Source: Bryocella elongata (GTDB lineage: Bacteria; Acidobacteriota; Terriglobia; Terriglobales; Acidobacteriaceae). From it: DNA of 64,000 nt. The position numbers and the translations under genes are program-made. Of this stretch, positions 26,521 to 34,409 are shown piece by piece. How positions within the stretch are numbered: the first letter of the stretch is position 1; the number at the start of each line of letters is the position of its first letter. The notes under the pieces were generated by a model. The model did not search any database. It was not told where the DNA came from and saw only the letters and a program-made list of their open reading frames with translations. The stretch spans positions 1 through 64,000 of the forward strand of contig NZ_FNVA01000008.1 in assembly GCF_900108185.1 (NCBI RefSeq), given 5' to 3'.

Positions 26521-26575
26521 TCGAGACTCCTGGATTCGCGTCTTGTCCTCTTGGACGCGAATCCAGGAGTCTCGA
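26521..26575 (-). repeat. 22-bp perfect inverted repeat covering a ribosome binding site
   Basis: Arms 26521-26542 and 26554-26575 are perfect complements over 22 nt, with an 11-nt loop. The element starts 9 nt after the Oar-like stop codon and ends 1 nt before the GTG of the next gene on the same strand. Its 3' arm contains the AGGAG of that gene. No T-run follows, so a plain terminator is less likely than RNA-level control or a repeat element. Confidence 0.75.
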
Positions 26576-26584
26576 TAGCTGGTT

Positions 26585-29500
26585 CTAGAACAGCACCTTC
26601 ACCCCCAGCTGGATTTGGCGGCTTGTTCCTGCGGTTGAGGTGATGACGCCGGGTGTCCCCAATGCAGTGGCGCTGGAGAAGACGACCTCGTTGGGCAGCG
26701 CGAGGTTGGTGTGATTGACCACGTTGAAGAACTCCGCGCGAAACTCTGCTCGTGTGCCTTCGATGATGCGAGTGGATTTGAGCAGGGAGAGGTCCCAGTC
26801 CGCATAGCCGGGGCCGACGAGGGAGTCACGTGAGGCGTTGCCAACGTAGCCGGTGGCTGGCGCAAGGAACGCTGCGGAGTTGAAGTACTGTGCGACGCGC
26901 TGCGAGGTGCTGCCACCGGGGTAGAGCTTGCCGTTGAAGTTCGGGTTCACGTCGGGGCGTACGGGGTTGCGCGAATCGCCGCTGTTGGTGGGGTTATAGC
27001 CGAGCTGCGGAGAGAACGGGAAGCCTGAGTTGAGGCTTGCGATGGTGGAGAGCGACCAGCCGTCGATGAGGGAAGATTCGAGATGCGAGATGCGAGATAC
27101 GGAAAAGACTTCTCGTAGGGGAATGTTCCAGGTTGCATTGATGGAGGCGGTGTTGCGGAGGTCGGTGGCGGCGCGGCCGTAGTCGAGATGCGGGAGCTGC
27201 GGCACGGAGACGAACGCTGGTGTGTTGGCTGAGACCGAGGTGTTCCAGGCCGAGCCATCATCGAGGTTCTTCGACCAGGTGTAGTTGCCGCGCAGTTGGA
27301 GACCATGCGCGAGCTGCTGGCGAAGATCGACGACCAGCGCGTTGTAGTTACCCGAACCGCCAGACCACCACGAGGTCGTGTTGGCGAGCGCGGGGTTGGC
27401 CTTGGGGTTGTTGGTCTGGGGATAGAAGACGCGGCCATTGACCAGCGTGAAGGCGGGTTCGTTGAGATCGCCGGAGAGGATCTGGTGGTAGCTGTGCGAG
27501 CCGTCATAGCCTACGGTCAGTGAGGTGTGCGGAGCGATCTGTTGCTCGAGCTTCAGCGCATAGGCGATGAGCGCGGGCGTGCGGATGTCGGTCGCAACTG
27601 TTGAAGGCGAGATGGCCTTGCTGCCACTCAGCGGCGAAGCGATGGTGCCGCCGGTGTAGGTGTAGACGGTGTTGTAGGGCGCGGCCTGATCGAGGCGATA
27701 GTCGAGCGCGTCCAGCAGGGAATGATGTAGACCACCGGAGGCGCGGATACTCGTGCGGCCGTTGCCGAAGACATCCCAGGCTACGCCGAGGCGCGGCTCT
27801 ACGAGCAGCAGAGCATGGTTGTCGGTGATGGCATTCGAGACGACGGTGGGGTTGGTGCTGATGACGCCGGCAGGGCTTCCATTGCTGCTCGCGCTGAAGG
27901 TGTAGATGCCCGCGCGGCCCTGCGATTCGCTCCAGCCTGTCGATGACTCGGTGCGCAGACCGGCGCGCACTTCGAGACGCGGCGCGAGGTGGAAGGTGTC
28001 TTCGAGATAGCCCGAGACGAAGAGCGAACGCCAGCCCAGCGGCGTGACCTGCGGTGCATAGGTGAAGGTCTTGATGGTGCCCGCGAGGAAGGTTGCGAGC
28101 GAAGCGAACGAGGCCTGCCCGTATTGATCCTGCGCGAGGTTGTCGTTGGACTGCAGCCTCTGCAGCCACACGCCGCCTTCAATCTGATGACGGCCCAGCG
28201 TGTAGAAGATGTGGTCGTCGAAGGTGAAGAGGTTGCGCGTGATGGCGTTGTTGGAGCCGACGTTCGCGCCCGCAGTGGTGATCGCTGAGGCGCCGTTGGA
28301 TGCCGTGGAACCTGAGATCACGATGGCTCCGGTGGGCAGGCCGGGGATGAAGGTGGGCGTGTTGGCCTGCACGTCGGCGGGCACGGAGCCGAGGAAGAGG
28401 AAGCTGGCTCGCGAGTATCCGAAGCGGGCCGTGTTCAGCAGGCGCGGGGAGAAGACATGCTGCTCCTGCGCGCTGAGGACCTGCTCACGCAACCGCTCGT
28501 CGACGACGGAGTAGGGATCGGATGAGGGGGTGTGCGCAGTGGAATCATCGACGGTGTAGACGGCGAAGAAGAGGTCGTTGGGCGTGAGGTTTGCGTCGAA
28601 GCGCGTGGTGCCGAAGTCTTCGCGGATGTGCTGTGGGCTGGTGCCGATCCATTCGCTGATGCCGGGCTGCACATCGGTGGCGATGTTCTGCACGGGCCAG
28701 AGGTTGAGGTATGGCTTGACCGAGGCCACGGCGGCGGCGCGGGATGCGTTGTCTGGCACCAGCGTCACCAGCGAGAGGCCGAGGTTCTGGCGGTAGCCCT
28801 CGTAGTTGCCGAAGAGGAAGTACTTGTCCCTGCGCAGTGGGCCGCCGAGAGAAGCGCCGTAATCATTGCGCTGGAACTCGGGGATGCGTGCCGCGTCGAA
28901 GTAGTTGCGCGCGTCGAAGAAGCTGTTGCGCAGGAACTCATACGCGGAGCCATGCACGTGGTTGGTGCCCTGCTGCGTCACGATGGAGATCTGCGCGCCA
29001 TCGCGCTTGCCGTAGCTGGCCGAGTAGGTGTCGCTGACGACGTTGAACTCGTGGATGCCATCGATGCCGAGGAGCTGGCCCGAGGTGCCACCGGGAGTGA
29101 CGTTGATGAGCGAAGCTCCGGTGTACTCGACACCGTTGAGCAGGTAGAGATTGTCCTGCGGGCGGCGGCCTGAGACGGAGAACATGCTGCCGACGGAGCT
29201 GTTCGAGGAGCCTGTGCCACCGGAGCGCTGGTTGGTGTAGTTGACGGTGCCGGGGTTCAGCAGGATGAGCTGATCGTAGCTGCGGCCGTTGAGCGGGAGC
29301 TCCTTGACCTGGCGCGAGTCGACGAGGCCGGAGCTTTGTTCGGTGGAGGTGTTGACCGGGCTGAGGTCATTGCCATCGACGGTGATGGAGGCTGCGCCGG
29401 CGGGATGCAGTGCAAGCGTGAGCGGCAACGATTCGCCCACCGTCAGCACGATGTCTTTGCGCTCATAGTGCGCGAAGCCCTGTACGTCGGTCGAGACGTT

Positions 29501-29794
29501 GTACGGGCCGACGGGGATGGAGGGCGCGATGAACGATCCCGAACCATTGGTCTTGAGAATGCGCTGGGTGCCGGTGTCTTCGTTGCGCACGATGACGGTG
29601 GCGTTGGGGATCACGGCGCCGGAGGAGTCGGTGACGACGCCGGAGATGGTGCCTCCGACGACCTGGGCGTGGGCGATTGGTGCGAGTAGAAGAGACGCCG
29701 CAGCTGCAAGGTACGCAAGCGATCGATGTCGAACGCGTGCTGAAGGCGCATTTGAGGATGCGTACGAAACTGGCGAGGCGGACAAGTGCTTCAT
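26585..29794 (-). CDS. Oar-like TonB-dependent outer membrane receptor
   Basis: This 1069-residue protein has a signal peptide (ending IAHA), a carboxypeptidase-regulatory-like domain (GGTISGVVTDSSGAVIPNATVIV, about 46-130), a plug (about 140-290, GTGSSNSSVGSMFSVSGRRPQDN) and a long beta-barrel ending QIQLGVKVLF with a C-terminal Phe. This is the Oar/CarbO-dependent receptor type expanded in Acidobacteriota, thought to import glycans. CGGAG precedes ATG 29794. A CTCGYAT heptamer array lies in frame at 27072-27100 and encodes VSRISHLES, which looks like an insertion between two barrel strands. Confidence 0.92.
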   Translation of the reverse strand: MKHLSASPVSYASSNAPSARVRHRSLAYLAAAASLLLAPIAHAQVVGGTISGVVTDSSGAVIPNATVIVRNEDTGTQRILKTNGSGSFIAPSIPVGPYNVSTDVQGFAHYERKDIVLTVGESLPLTLALHPAGAASITVDGNDLSPVNTSTEQSSGLVDSRQVKELPLNGRSYDQLILLNPGTVNYTNQRSGGTGSSNSSVGSMFSVSGRRPQDNLYLLNGVEYTGASLINVTPGGTSGQLLGIDGIHEFNVVSDTYSASYGKRDGAQISIVTQQGTNHVHGSAYEFLRNSFFDARNYFDAARIPEFQRNDYGASLGGPLRRDKYFLFGNYEGYRQNLGLSLVTLVPDNASRAAAVASVKPYLNLWPVQNIATDVQPGISEWIGTSPQHIREDFGTTRFDANLTPNDLFFAVYTVDDSTAHTPSSDPYSVVDERLREQVLSAQEQHVFSPRLLNTARFGYSRASFLFLGSVPADVQANTPTFIPGLPTGAIVISGSTASNGASAITTAGANVGSNNAITRNLFTFDDHIFYTLGRHQIEGGVWLQRLQSNDNLAQDQYGQASFASLATFLAGTIKTFTYAPQVTPLGWRSLFVSGYLEDTFHLAPRLEVRAGLRTESSTGWSESQGRAGIYTFSASSNGSPAGVISTNPTVVSNAITDNHALLLVEPRLGVAWDVFGNGRTSIRASGGLHHSLLDALDYRLDQAAPYNTVYTYTGGTIASPLSGSKAISPSTVATDIRTPALIAYALKLEQQIAPHTSLTVGYDGSHSYHQILSGDLNEPAFTLVNGRVFYPQTNNPKANPALANTTSWWSGGSGNYNALVVDLRQQLAHGLQLRGNYTWSKNLDDGSAWNTSVSANTPAFVSVPQLPHLDYGRAATDLRNTASINATWNIPLREVFSVSRISHLESSLIDGWSLSTIASLNSGFPFSPQLGYNPTNSGDSRNPVRPDVNPNFNGKLYPGGSTSQRVAQYFNSAAFLAPATGYVGNASRDSLVGPGYADWDLSLLKSTRIIEGTRAEFRAEFFNVVNHTNLALPNEVVFSSATALGTPGVITSTAGTSRQIQLGVKVLF
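27072..27100 (-). repeat. Heptameric repeat array D inside the Oar-like gene
   Basis: Tandem units of the same heptamer that flanks the four-helix-bundle gene lie inside this reading frame. On the coding strand the stretch reads GTATCTCGCATCTCGCATCTCG followed by AATC, and the reading frame stays open. Confidence 0.75.
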
Positions 29795-29959
29795 TGGATC
29801 TCCGGAAGGGTGTGCAGCTCCGCGCTTGCACGCATTCTCTTCGCAGGACTACAGCTCTACGGCACGAAGGGCGCACGAGTTCGCGGATCGGTTTCCCGAG
29901 GTAGCTGCTTAGGGTTGTTGGGGGGAGTGAGTGCGGGGTGCGCTTACGTCAGCGAATGA

Positions 29960-30166
29960 CTAGCGGCGACAACAACCTGTAACGGAGCTACAGGTGGAAC
30001 CGGTGCCTGCGGCAAGGCGGCGCATCGCAGAGCGGCGGCCACGAATTGTCATGAAGGCGACGAGGGCGGCGAGGAAGACGCCGAGAACAATCATCGCGAG
30101 CGTGGCCAGGTCACCGGCTTCGCTCGTGAGGAATACCATCAGCAGCGCAGGGAGTGCATGCATCAT
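29960..30166 (-). CDS. Small membrane protein with Cys-rich end, YeiH operon
   Basis: This 68-residue protein has one or two hydrophobic segments (LPALLMVFLTSEAGDLATLAMIVLG and onward) and a basic tail ending TCSSVTGCCRR. GGAGG lies 6 nt upstream of the ATG. Its ATGA start overlaps the stop of the YeiH gene, so translation is coupled. Together with the Cys-rich leader upstream, the three terminal cysteines suggest a role in sulfur handling, but this is inference. Confidence 0.65.
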   Translation of the reverse strand: MMHALPALLMVFLTSEAGDLATLAMIVLGVFLAALVAFMTIRGRRSAMRRLAAGTGSTCSSVTGCCRR

Positions 30167-31209
30167 GGTCTGCCTCCATGATAGCCAAAAAATACCAGCG
30201 CGAGCGTCACCAAAGCGATAAAGATCTCTCCCAGCACGCCTACCAATATTGGCCGCCAGCCCTGATTGACGAGGTCCTTGAGCTGGGTTCGGAGGCCGAC
30301 CCCGGCAAATGCGGGAAGAAAGGCCCACTTGGAGAGGTTGGCGAGGGAGGTGAGCTGGCCTGCGGAGAAGAAGCCGGCGGTGGCCAGGACCGAGATCGCC
30401 ATGAAGCCCAGGATGAACTTGGGGAACTTCTGCCACAGGAAAAGTGGTTTATTTTCAACGCGGGCGGCCTGTCCCTGGGAGGCCCAGTAGACGGCGTATC
30501 CCAGTACGACAAAACCGATGAAGGCCGAACGGGCGGTCTTGGCGAGGATGGCGAAGCGTCCGGCGACGTCACCGTAGAGCGCGCCGGTGACGGTGGCCTC
30601 GGCGGTATTGTCGACGGCGAGGCCGGTCCAGATGCCGTAAGACTGCTGCCCCATGCCGAGGGCGTGGCCGATCATCGGGAAGGTGAAGAGGGCGATGGCG
30701 CCGAGGGTGAGGATGGCGGCGATGGCGGTGGAGGTGTCTTCCTCGTCGGGATCGATGGCGCCCTGTGCGGCCATGATGGCGGTGACGCCGCAGATGGAGC
30801 TGCCGATGGCGAGCAGCGAGGTGAGCTTGGGCGGCAGCTTGAAAAGCTTGCCCAGCAAGGTCATCACCGTGAGCGAAAGGGCGAGCTCTACGAAGACTAA
30901 AGCCAGCGAGAGGCCACCGAGCCGGAGGACATCGGAGAAGACGAACTTGGCGCCGACGAGCACGATGCCCAGCTTGAGCCAAAGCTCATAGGTGGCGATG
31001 CCGGGACGGAAGATCTGCGGCACGGTTCCGAGGTTCGAGACGAGCAAGCCCAGGATGATGGCCCACAGCACGTACTCCATGTGCGGGAAGTAGTGGTGAT
31101 GCGCTTTCATCCAGATGCCGAAGGACTCCATGCCCTTGCCGGCGATGCCGATGCCGAAGAGCAGCGCGGTGCCGGGAAGCAGGCCTGCGAGCTCGCGCGG
31201 GCTGGGCAC
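30163..31209 (-). CDS. YeiH/UPF0324-family putative sulfate or sulfur-compound exporter
   Basis: This 348-residue membrane protein has about ten spans. The family pattern is visible: LWLKLGIVLVGAKF, LLAIGSSICGVTAIMAAQGAI, then DNTAEATVTGAL, a feature of PF03601. Members are annotated as putative sulfate exporters and are often controlled by LysR regulators or sulfur signals. The start is taken as GTG at 31209, although the frame stays open about 80 nt upstream. A 44-residue membrane protein precedes it and a 68-residue one overlaps its end. A cysteine-leader/hairpin arrangement upstream suggests regulation by cysteine supply. Confidence 0.87.
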   Translation of the reverse strand: MPSPRELAGLLPGTALLFGIGIAGKGMESFGIWMKAHHHYFPHMEYVLWAIILGLLVSNLGTVPQIFRPGIATYELWLKLGIVLVGAKFVFSDVLRLGGLSLALVFVELALSLTVMTLLGKLFKLPPKLTSLLAIGSSICGVTAIMAAQGAIDPDEEDTSTAIAAILTLGAIALFTFPMIGHALGMGQQSYGIWTGLAVDNTAEATVTGALYGDVAGRFAILAKTARSAFIGFVVLGYAVYWASQGQAARVENKPLFLWQKFPKFILGFMAISVLATAGFFSAGQLTSLANLSKWAFLPAFAGVGLRTQLKDLVNQGWRPILVGVLGEIFIALVTLALVFFGYHGGRP

Positions 31210-31290
31210 GTGGCGCGTTGGGGTCTTGCTGAGCGGGATGGTTGCGGTCGACAGGATGATCGTCTCGGGTGCTGGTAGGGCGGAAGCGGC

Positions 31291-31425
31291 TTACCAGCCG
31301 ATGCGGTGGATGATGTTCAGGCGGATGAGCGCGGCGAGCGAAAGCGCAATGGCGATGGCTGCTGCGTCAGCGTTGAAGATGAGCTTGTGGGAGGCGGCCT
31401 TGGCGGTCTTTACCGGGTGAACCAT
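31291..31425 (-). CDS. Small membrane protein, first gene of the YeiH operon
   Basis: This 44-residue protein has a basic N-terminus (MVHPVKTAKAASHK) and one hydrophobic helix (ADAAAIAIALSLAALIRL). GAGGAGATCCTC before the ATG gives a strong ribosome binding site. It lies 81 nt before the YeiH start and downstream of the Cys-rich leader. No family is recognised. It may be a subunit or stabiliser of the exporter. Confidence 0.65.
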   Translation of the reverse strand: MVHPVKTAKAASHKLIFNADAAAIAIALSLAALIRLNIIHRIGW

Positions 31426-31487
31426 GAGGATCTCCTCGTGCTGCAACTTGCGTTGTTGTGAAGGGGAAGGTGCGGCGAGGGCTCCAG

Positions 31488-31531
31488 AAGCACAAAACCC
31501 GCGCTGCCTTTCGGCTGTTGCGCGGGTGCTT
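31488..31531 (-). terminator. Attenuator-like hairpin in the YeiH operon leader
   Basis: On the minus strand, ACCCGCGC pairs with GCGCGGGT (8 bp), and the loop holds GCC-GAAA-GGC, a small stem with a GNRA tetraloop. GGGTTTTG follows the stem, so the T-run is short. The hairpin lies 33 nt after the stop of a Cys-rich leader peptide and about 60 nt before the first operon gene, the position of an attenuation terminator. Confidence 0.6.
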
Positions 31532-31564
31532 TTGGAGGCTTGCGAGTCGGCTTGGGAGCGGACC

Positions 31565-31612
31565 TTAGAGCGTACAAACACCGGCGCGACAGCGCAGCAT
31601 GCAACAACACAT
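31565..31612 (-). CDS. Cys-rich leader peptide of the YeiH operon
   Basis: This 15-codon reading frame reads MCCCMLRCRAGVCTL and holds five cysteines, three in a row at codons 2-4. It precedes a hairpin and the YeiH operon on the same strand. In ribosome-mediated attenuation, shortage of the encoded amino acid stalls the ribosome and prevents terminator folding; here cysteine limitation would raise or tune expression. No strong Shine-Dalgarno sequence is visible, which is the main weakness. Confidence 0.55.
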   Translation of the reverse strand: MCCCMLRCRAGVCTL

Positions 31613-31879
31613 GCAACAGGTCGCGGAGGTGTGAGACAGCTTCATCAGGTTTGAGCCTATCGGGCGGGATTCTCTATGTCAAGAAACCCGCACCGAAATT
31701 GGATGCATGCTGCGCCCTCGGCGACGCAGCGAGTTCACCTTATCGGCCACGTGTTTCCGCATGTTGAACGCGAGGCCATGCTGCGATGGTGGTCTTGAGA
31801 GGGATTGCGAAGCGCTGACGTACACTCATTCGCGGAGCGGGCCTGGGTCGACCAGGAGCTTGCGAAAGGCAGATACGGC
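31613..31879. other. Intergenic region between the YeiH leader and the SGNH esterase
   Basis: These 267 nt separate two divergently transcribed units and should hold both promoters. I see no further gene. The open frames here overlap on both strands and lack ribosome binding sites. Confidence 0.5.
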
Positions 31880-33376
31880 ATGTGGATCGCGCGTTGGCAG
31901 AGGGCTGGAGTACTGACGGGGATGATGTTCGGGTGCGTATCTCTCGCGCTGGCGCAGGGCGATCCGGCGCGGGCCTTCGATCCCGCGATCGCAGCGACGC
32001 GCAGACCGGGTACCGCGATTCGCGTGGACCTGGTGGGCGACTCCACGCAGACGCAGAACGCGGGCTATGGCCGGGGCTTCTGCGCCAACCTCTCCGCTAA
32101 GGTCGACTGCCTCGACATGGCCAAGGGCGGCGCGAGCACCAAGACCTTCCGCGCCGATGGCCTGTGGGCCCGGGTGCTCGCCACAAAGCCGGATTACATC
32201 CTGATCCAGTTCGGGCACAACGATGCAGTGTCGCCAGAACATCTTCCGCGGCAGGTGCCGCTTCCGGACTACATCGACAACCTGAAGCGCTATGTGGGGG
32301 AGGCGCGCGCGGCGCACATCACGCCGGTGCTGGTGACTCCGTTGACGCGCCGCTACTTTGAAGCGGACGGCAAGATTCACTCCGACCTGACGGCGTACAG
32401 CGATGGCATGCGCGGGGTGGCGAAGGAGATGCATGTCCCGCTGATCGAGTTGCAGAACGAGAGCATTGCGTATCTCGACAAGGTGGGCGAAGCTGAGGGC
32501 AACAAGCTCGGCATCACGAAGAAGGATGCGGACGGAAAGACGATCTTCGACAAGACGCACCTGAACTGGCAGGGCAGCTACGTCTTCGGCCGCATGGTGG
32601 CTGTCGGGCTTGGACATGCGGAGCCGAAGCTCGCGAAGTATGTGCGCAAGGACGCAGCGGCGCTTCCGCCCGAGGGCGTGAAGGCGATGAAGGTCATCAA
32701 CGGCGGGCCGGTGAAGATCATCCTCATCGGCGACTCGACCGTGGCGAGCGAGGGCGGCTGGGGGCCTGGCTTCTGCGCGGTGATGACGCCCAACGTGACG
32801 TGCATCGACGATGGGAAGAACGGGCGCAGCACCAAGAGCTTCTTCGATGAAGGGCTGTGGACGAAGGCCATCGCCGAGCATGGCGACTACTACTTGATCC
32901 AGTTTGGCCACAACGATCAGAAGGTGAACAGCCCGAAGGTGTATGCGAGTATCCCGGACTACATCGCGAACCTGAAGCGCATGGTCGCGGAGGTGCGTGC
33001 GATCGGCGGCGTGCCGGTGATCGTGACGTCGCTGAGCCGGAGGACGTTTGTCGATGGCAAGGTGAAGGAAGACCTCACCGAGTATGTCGCGGCAGCGCGC
33101 AAGGTGGCAGCGGAGGAGGACCTGACCTGCGTCGATCTCAACAGCATGTCGACGAAGCTGCTGAACACGATGACGCAGGAGCAGGCGGATGGATTCGATA
33201 TGCAGGGGCACCCGGATGCGAAGGCAGAGAACGCAACCAAGGCGCAGCCGGCGCTCGACCGTACGCACCTGAACCCGCATGGGCAGCAGGTGTTTGGGCG
33301 CATGGTGGCGAATGATCTCATCCGCACGGCGGTGGAACTGGGGCCGGATGTGGTGGGCAGCAGCGCTTCGCGTTAG
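31880..33376 (+). CDS. Secreted double-SGNH rhamnogalacturonan acetylesterase
   Basis: This 498-residue protein has a signal peptide (ending LALAQG) and two SGNH/GDSL hydrolase domains in tandem (about 45-260 and 275-490). Each shows block I GDST (LVGDSTQTQ and LIGDSTVAS), a block III-type GHND (LIQFGHND in both) and a late histidine in DKTHLNWQG and DRTHLNPHG. Such CE12-type enzymes remove acetyl groups from rhamnogalacturonan. Two full sites in one chain point to internal duplication. ATG at 31880 has GAAAGGC upstream. A GH105 hydrolase for the same polymer lies 11 kb away. Confidence 0.9.
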   Translation: MWIARWQRAGVLTGMMFGCVSLALAQGDPARAFDPAIAATRRPGTAIRVDLVGDSTQTQNAGYGRGFCANLSAKVDCLDMAKGGASTKTFRADGLWARVLATKPDYILIQFGHNDAVSPEHLPRQVPLPDYIDNLKRYVGEARAAHITPVLVTPLTRRYFEADGKIHSDLTAYSDGMRGVAKEMHVPLIELQNESIAYLDKVGEAEGNKLGITKKDADGKTIFDKTHLNWQGSYVFGRMVAVGLGHAEPKLAKYVRKDAAALPPEGVKAMKVINGGPVKIILIGDSTVASEGGWGPGFCAVMTPNVTCIDDGKNGRSTKSFFDEGLWTKAIAEHGDYYLIQFGHNDQKVNSPKVYASIPDYIANLKRMVAEVRAIGGVPVIVTSLSRRTFVDGKVKEDLTEYVAAARKVAAEEDLTCVDLNSMSTKLLNTMTQEQADGFDMQGHPDAKAENATKAQPALDRTHLNPHGQQVFGRMVANDLIRTAVELGPDVVGSSASR

Positions 33377-33412
33377 CGGGGGTAGCGCTTCGCGTTGGCG
33401 TGCTTCGCACGT

Positions 33413-33528
33413 TAGAGCATTTCTCCTGTTGATGGGGTCCCCGAAAGTGGCGTGCAGCGGCGTTTTCATTGGGGAAAACGCCCATCGGTGTCGAATCTCT
33501 GGTCTACACCTACAGGAGAAATGCTCTA
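33413..33528. repeat. MITE-like inverted repeat element
   Basis: TAGAGCATTTCTCCTGT (33413-33429) and its exact complement (33512-33528) form 17-bp terminal arms around 82 nt. The interior has a second hairpin, GCGTTTTC pairing with GAAAACGC, and a GGGGTCCCC palindrome. No reading frame is inside. It sits just upstream of the orphan Imm53 gene. The layout fits a small non-autonomous mobile or structured RNA element. Confidence 0.75.
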
Positions 33529-33571
33529 GCGAGTCAGCGAGTTAGCATGCACATTGATCGAAGGGATATCT

Positions 33572-33871
33572 ATGGCGGAACCCGATCTGCTTGTGAAGTT
33601 GTCCGAGTGGTACGCAGAGCAATGCAACGGCGACTGGGAGCATGGCTCCGGAGTCAGCATTGATACCGTGGACAACCCCGGCTGGCATGTAACGGTCAAT
33701 CTCCGCGAAACCGCGCTTGAACACGTCTCTTTCGAGCCTATTGATATTGCCAATGGCGACTCGGATTGGATGTTTTGTTTCAAGCGGGATAACGAGTTCC
33801 ATGGTGCTGGCGATCCTGCCAAACTTCATTCAATCGTCGAGCACTTTCTGAAATTCGCGGGCAAGCTGTAA
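33572..33871 (+). CDS. Imm53-family immunity protein, orphan
   Basis: This 99-residue protein matches the Imm53 pattern: LSEWYAEQCNGDWEHGSGVSIDTVDNPGW, then a late DWMFCF. Such proteins protect cells against polymorphic toxins delivered by neighbours. GAAGGGATATCT precedes the ATG at 33572; an in-frame ATG at 33554 is less likely. No toxin gene lies nearby. Base content is lower in GC than its neighbours, which hints at transfer. It follows a MITE-like element. Confidence 0.85.
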   Translation: MAEPDLLVKLSEWYAEQCNGDWEHGSGVSIDTVDNPGWHVTVNLRETALEHVSFEPIDIANGDSDWMFCFKRDNEFHGAGDPAKLHSIVEHFLKFAGKL

Positions 33872-33886
33872 GTCCAGCGCTTCGCG

Positions 33887-34405
33887 TTAGTCGTCGGGGT
33901 GCAGCAGCTCTTCGGCGATCTCTTCGACGCGCTCCAGCGTGATGCCTTCGCGCTGTTCGCGGGCCAGCGGGTGGTCCGCATCCTTGACGAAGAAGTGCGG
34001 GCGGCGGCCCACGATCTGCGTCTGCACATCGACCTGAAGGTTGAGGGTGTTGCCGAAGACGGGGATGATCGAGTTGAGATAGCCGGGGAAGGCGGGCTCG
34101 AACTCGCGGCCGGGAGCGTTCCACATCTCCTGCGTGCGGAGGAAGTTCTTGGGGCTCACCTCGGCCCACACGCCCCAGATGAAGGGCTCGTCCGAGCCGT
34201 GCACCGGAACGAGAATGCGGCCGCGCAGGAAGAGGTCGCGCTGGTCGAGGACGCACTGATCCTTGGTGACGATGACGCGCGATTCGATCTCGGCGGGCGG
34301 AACGTTCGCGACGGCGAGTGGGGCCTGGAAGCTGTAGCTGAAGGGAAGGTCGTGGCGCTCGCCACAGACGCGGCAGACAAAGCCGCGGAGTACATCAGTT
34401 GCCAT
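33887..34405 (-). CDS. DUF2199 domain-containing protein
   Basis: This 172-residue soluble protein starts with a zinc-knuckle-like FVCRVCGERHDLPFSY, then a core with PVHGSDEPFIWGVWAEVS and a late REGITLERVEEIAEELLHPDD helix. This layout is DUF2199, of unknown function and often found near immunity genes. It follows the UPF0175 gene by 4 nt and converges on Imm53 with 15 nt between, so the block looks like a small defence or antitoxin-type cluster. Confidence 0.82.
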   Translation of the reverse strand: MATDVLRGFVCRVCGERHDLPFSYSFQAPLAVANVPPAEIESRVIVTKDQCVLDQRDLFLRGRILVPVHGSDEPFIWGVWAEVSPKNFLRTQEMWNAPGREFEPAFPGYLNSIIPVFGNTLNLQVDVQTQIVGRRPHFFVKDADHPLAREQREGITLERVEEIAEELLHPDD

Positions 34406-34409
34406 GCCG

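Larger units (their letters stand above)
33362..33890 (+). repeat. Dispersed 15-nt repeat AGCGCTTCGCGTTAG
   Basis: Copies lie at 33362-33376, 33384-33398 (one change) and 33876-33890. The first supplies the last codons and stop of the SGNH gene and the third the stop of the DUF2199 gene on the other strand. A related form, GGCTTCGCCGTTAG, follows the fucosidase near 53423. It may be a degenerate REP. Confidence 0.5.

Noticed and set aside
29960-30436. 158-codon minus-strand frame starting inside YeiH
   Set aside because: Only its last 68 codons from ATG 30166 have a ribosome binding site and sensible composition; the upstream part is a shadow of YeiH.
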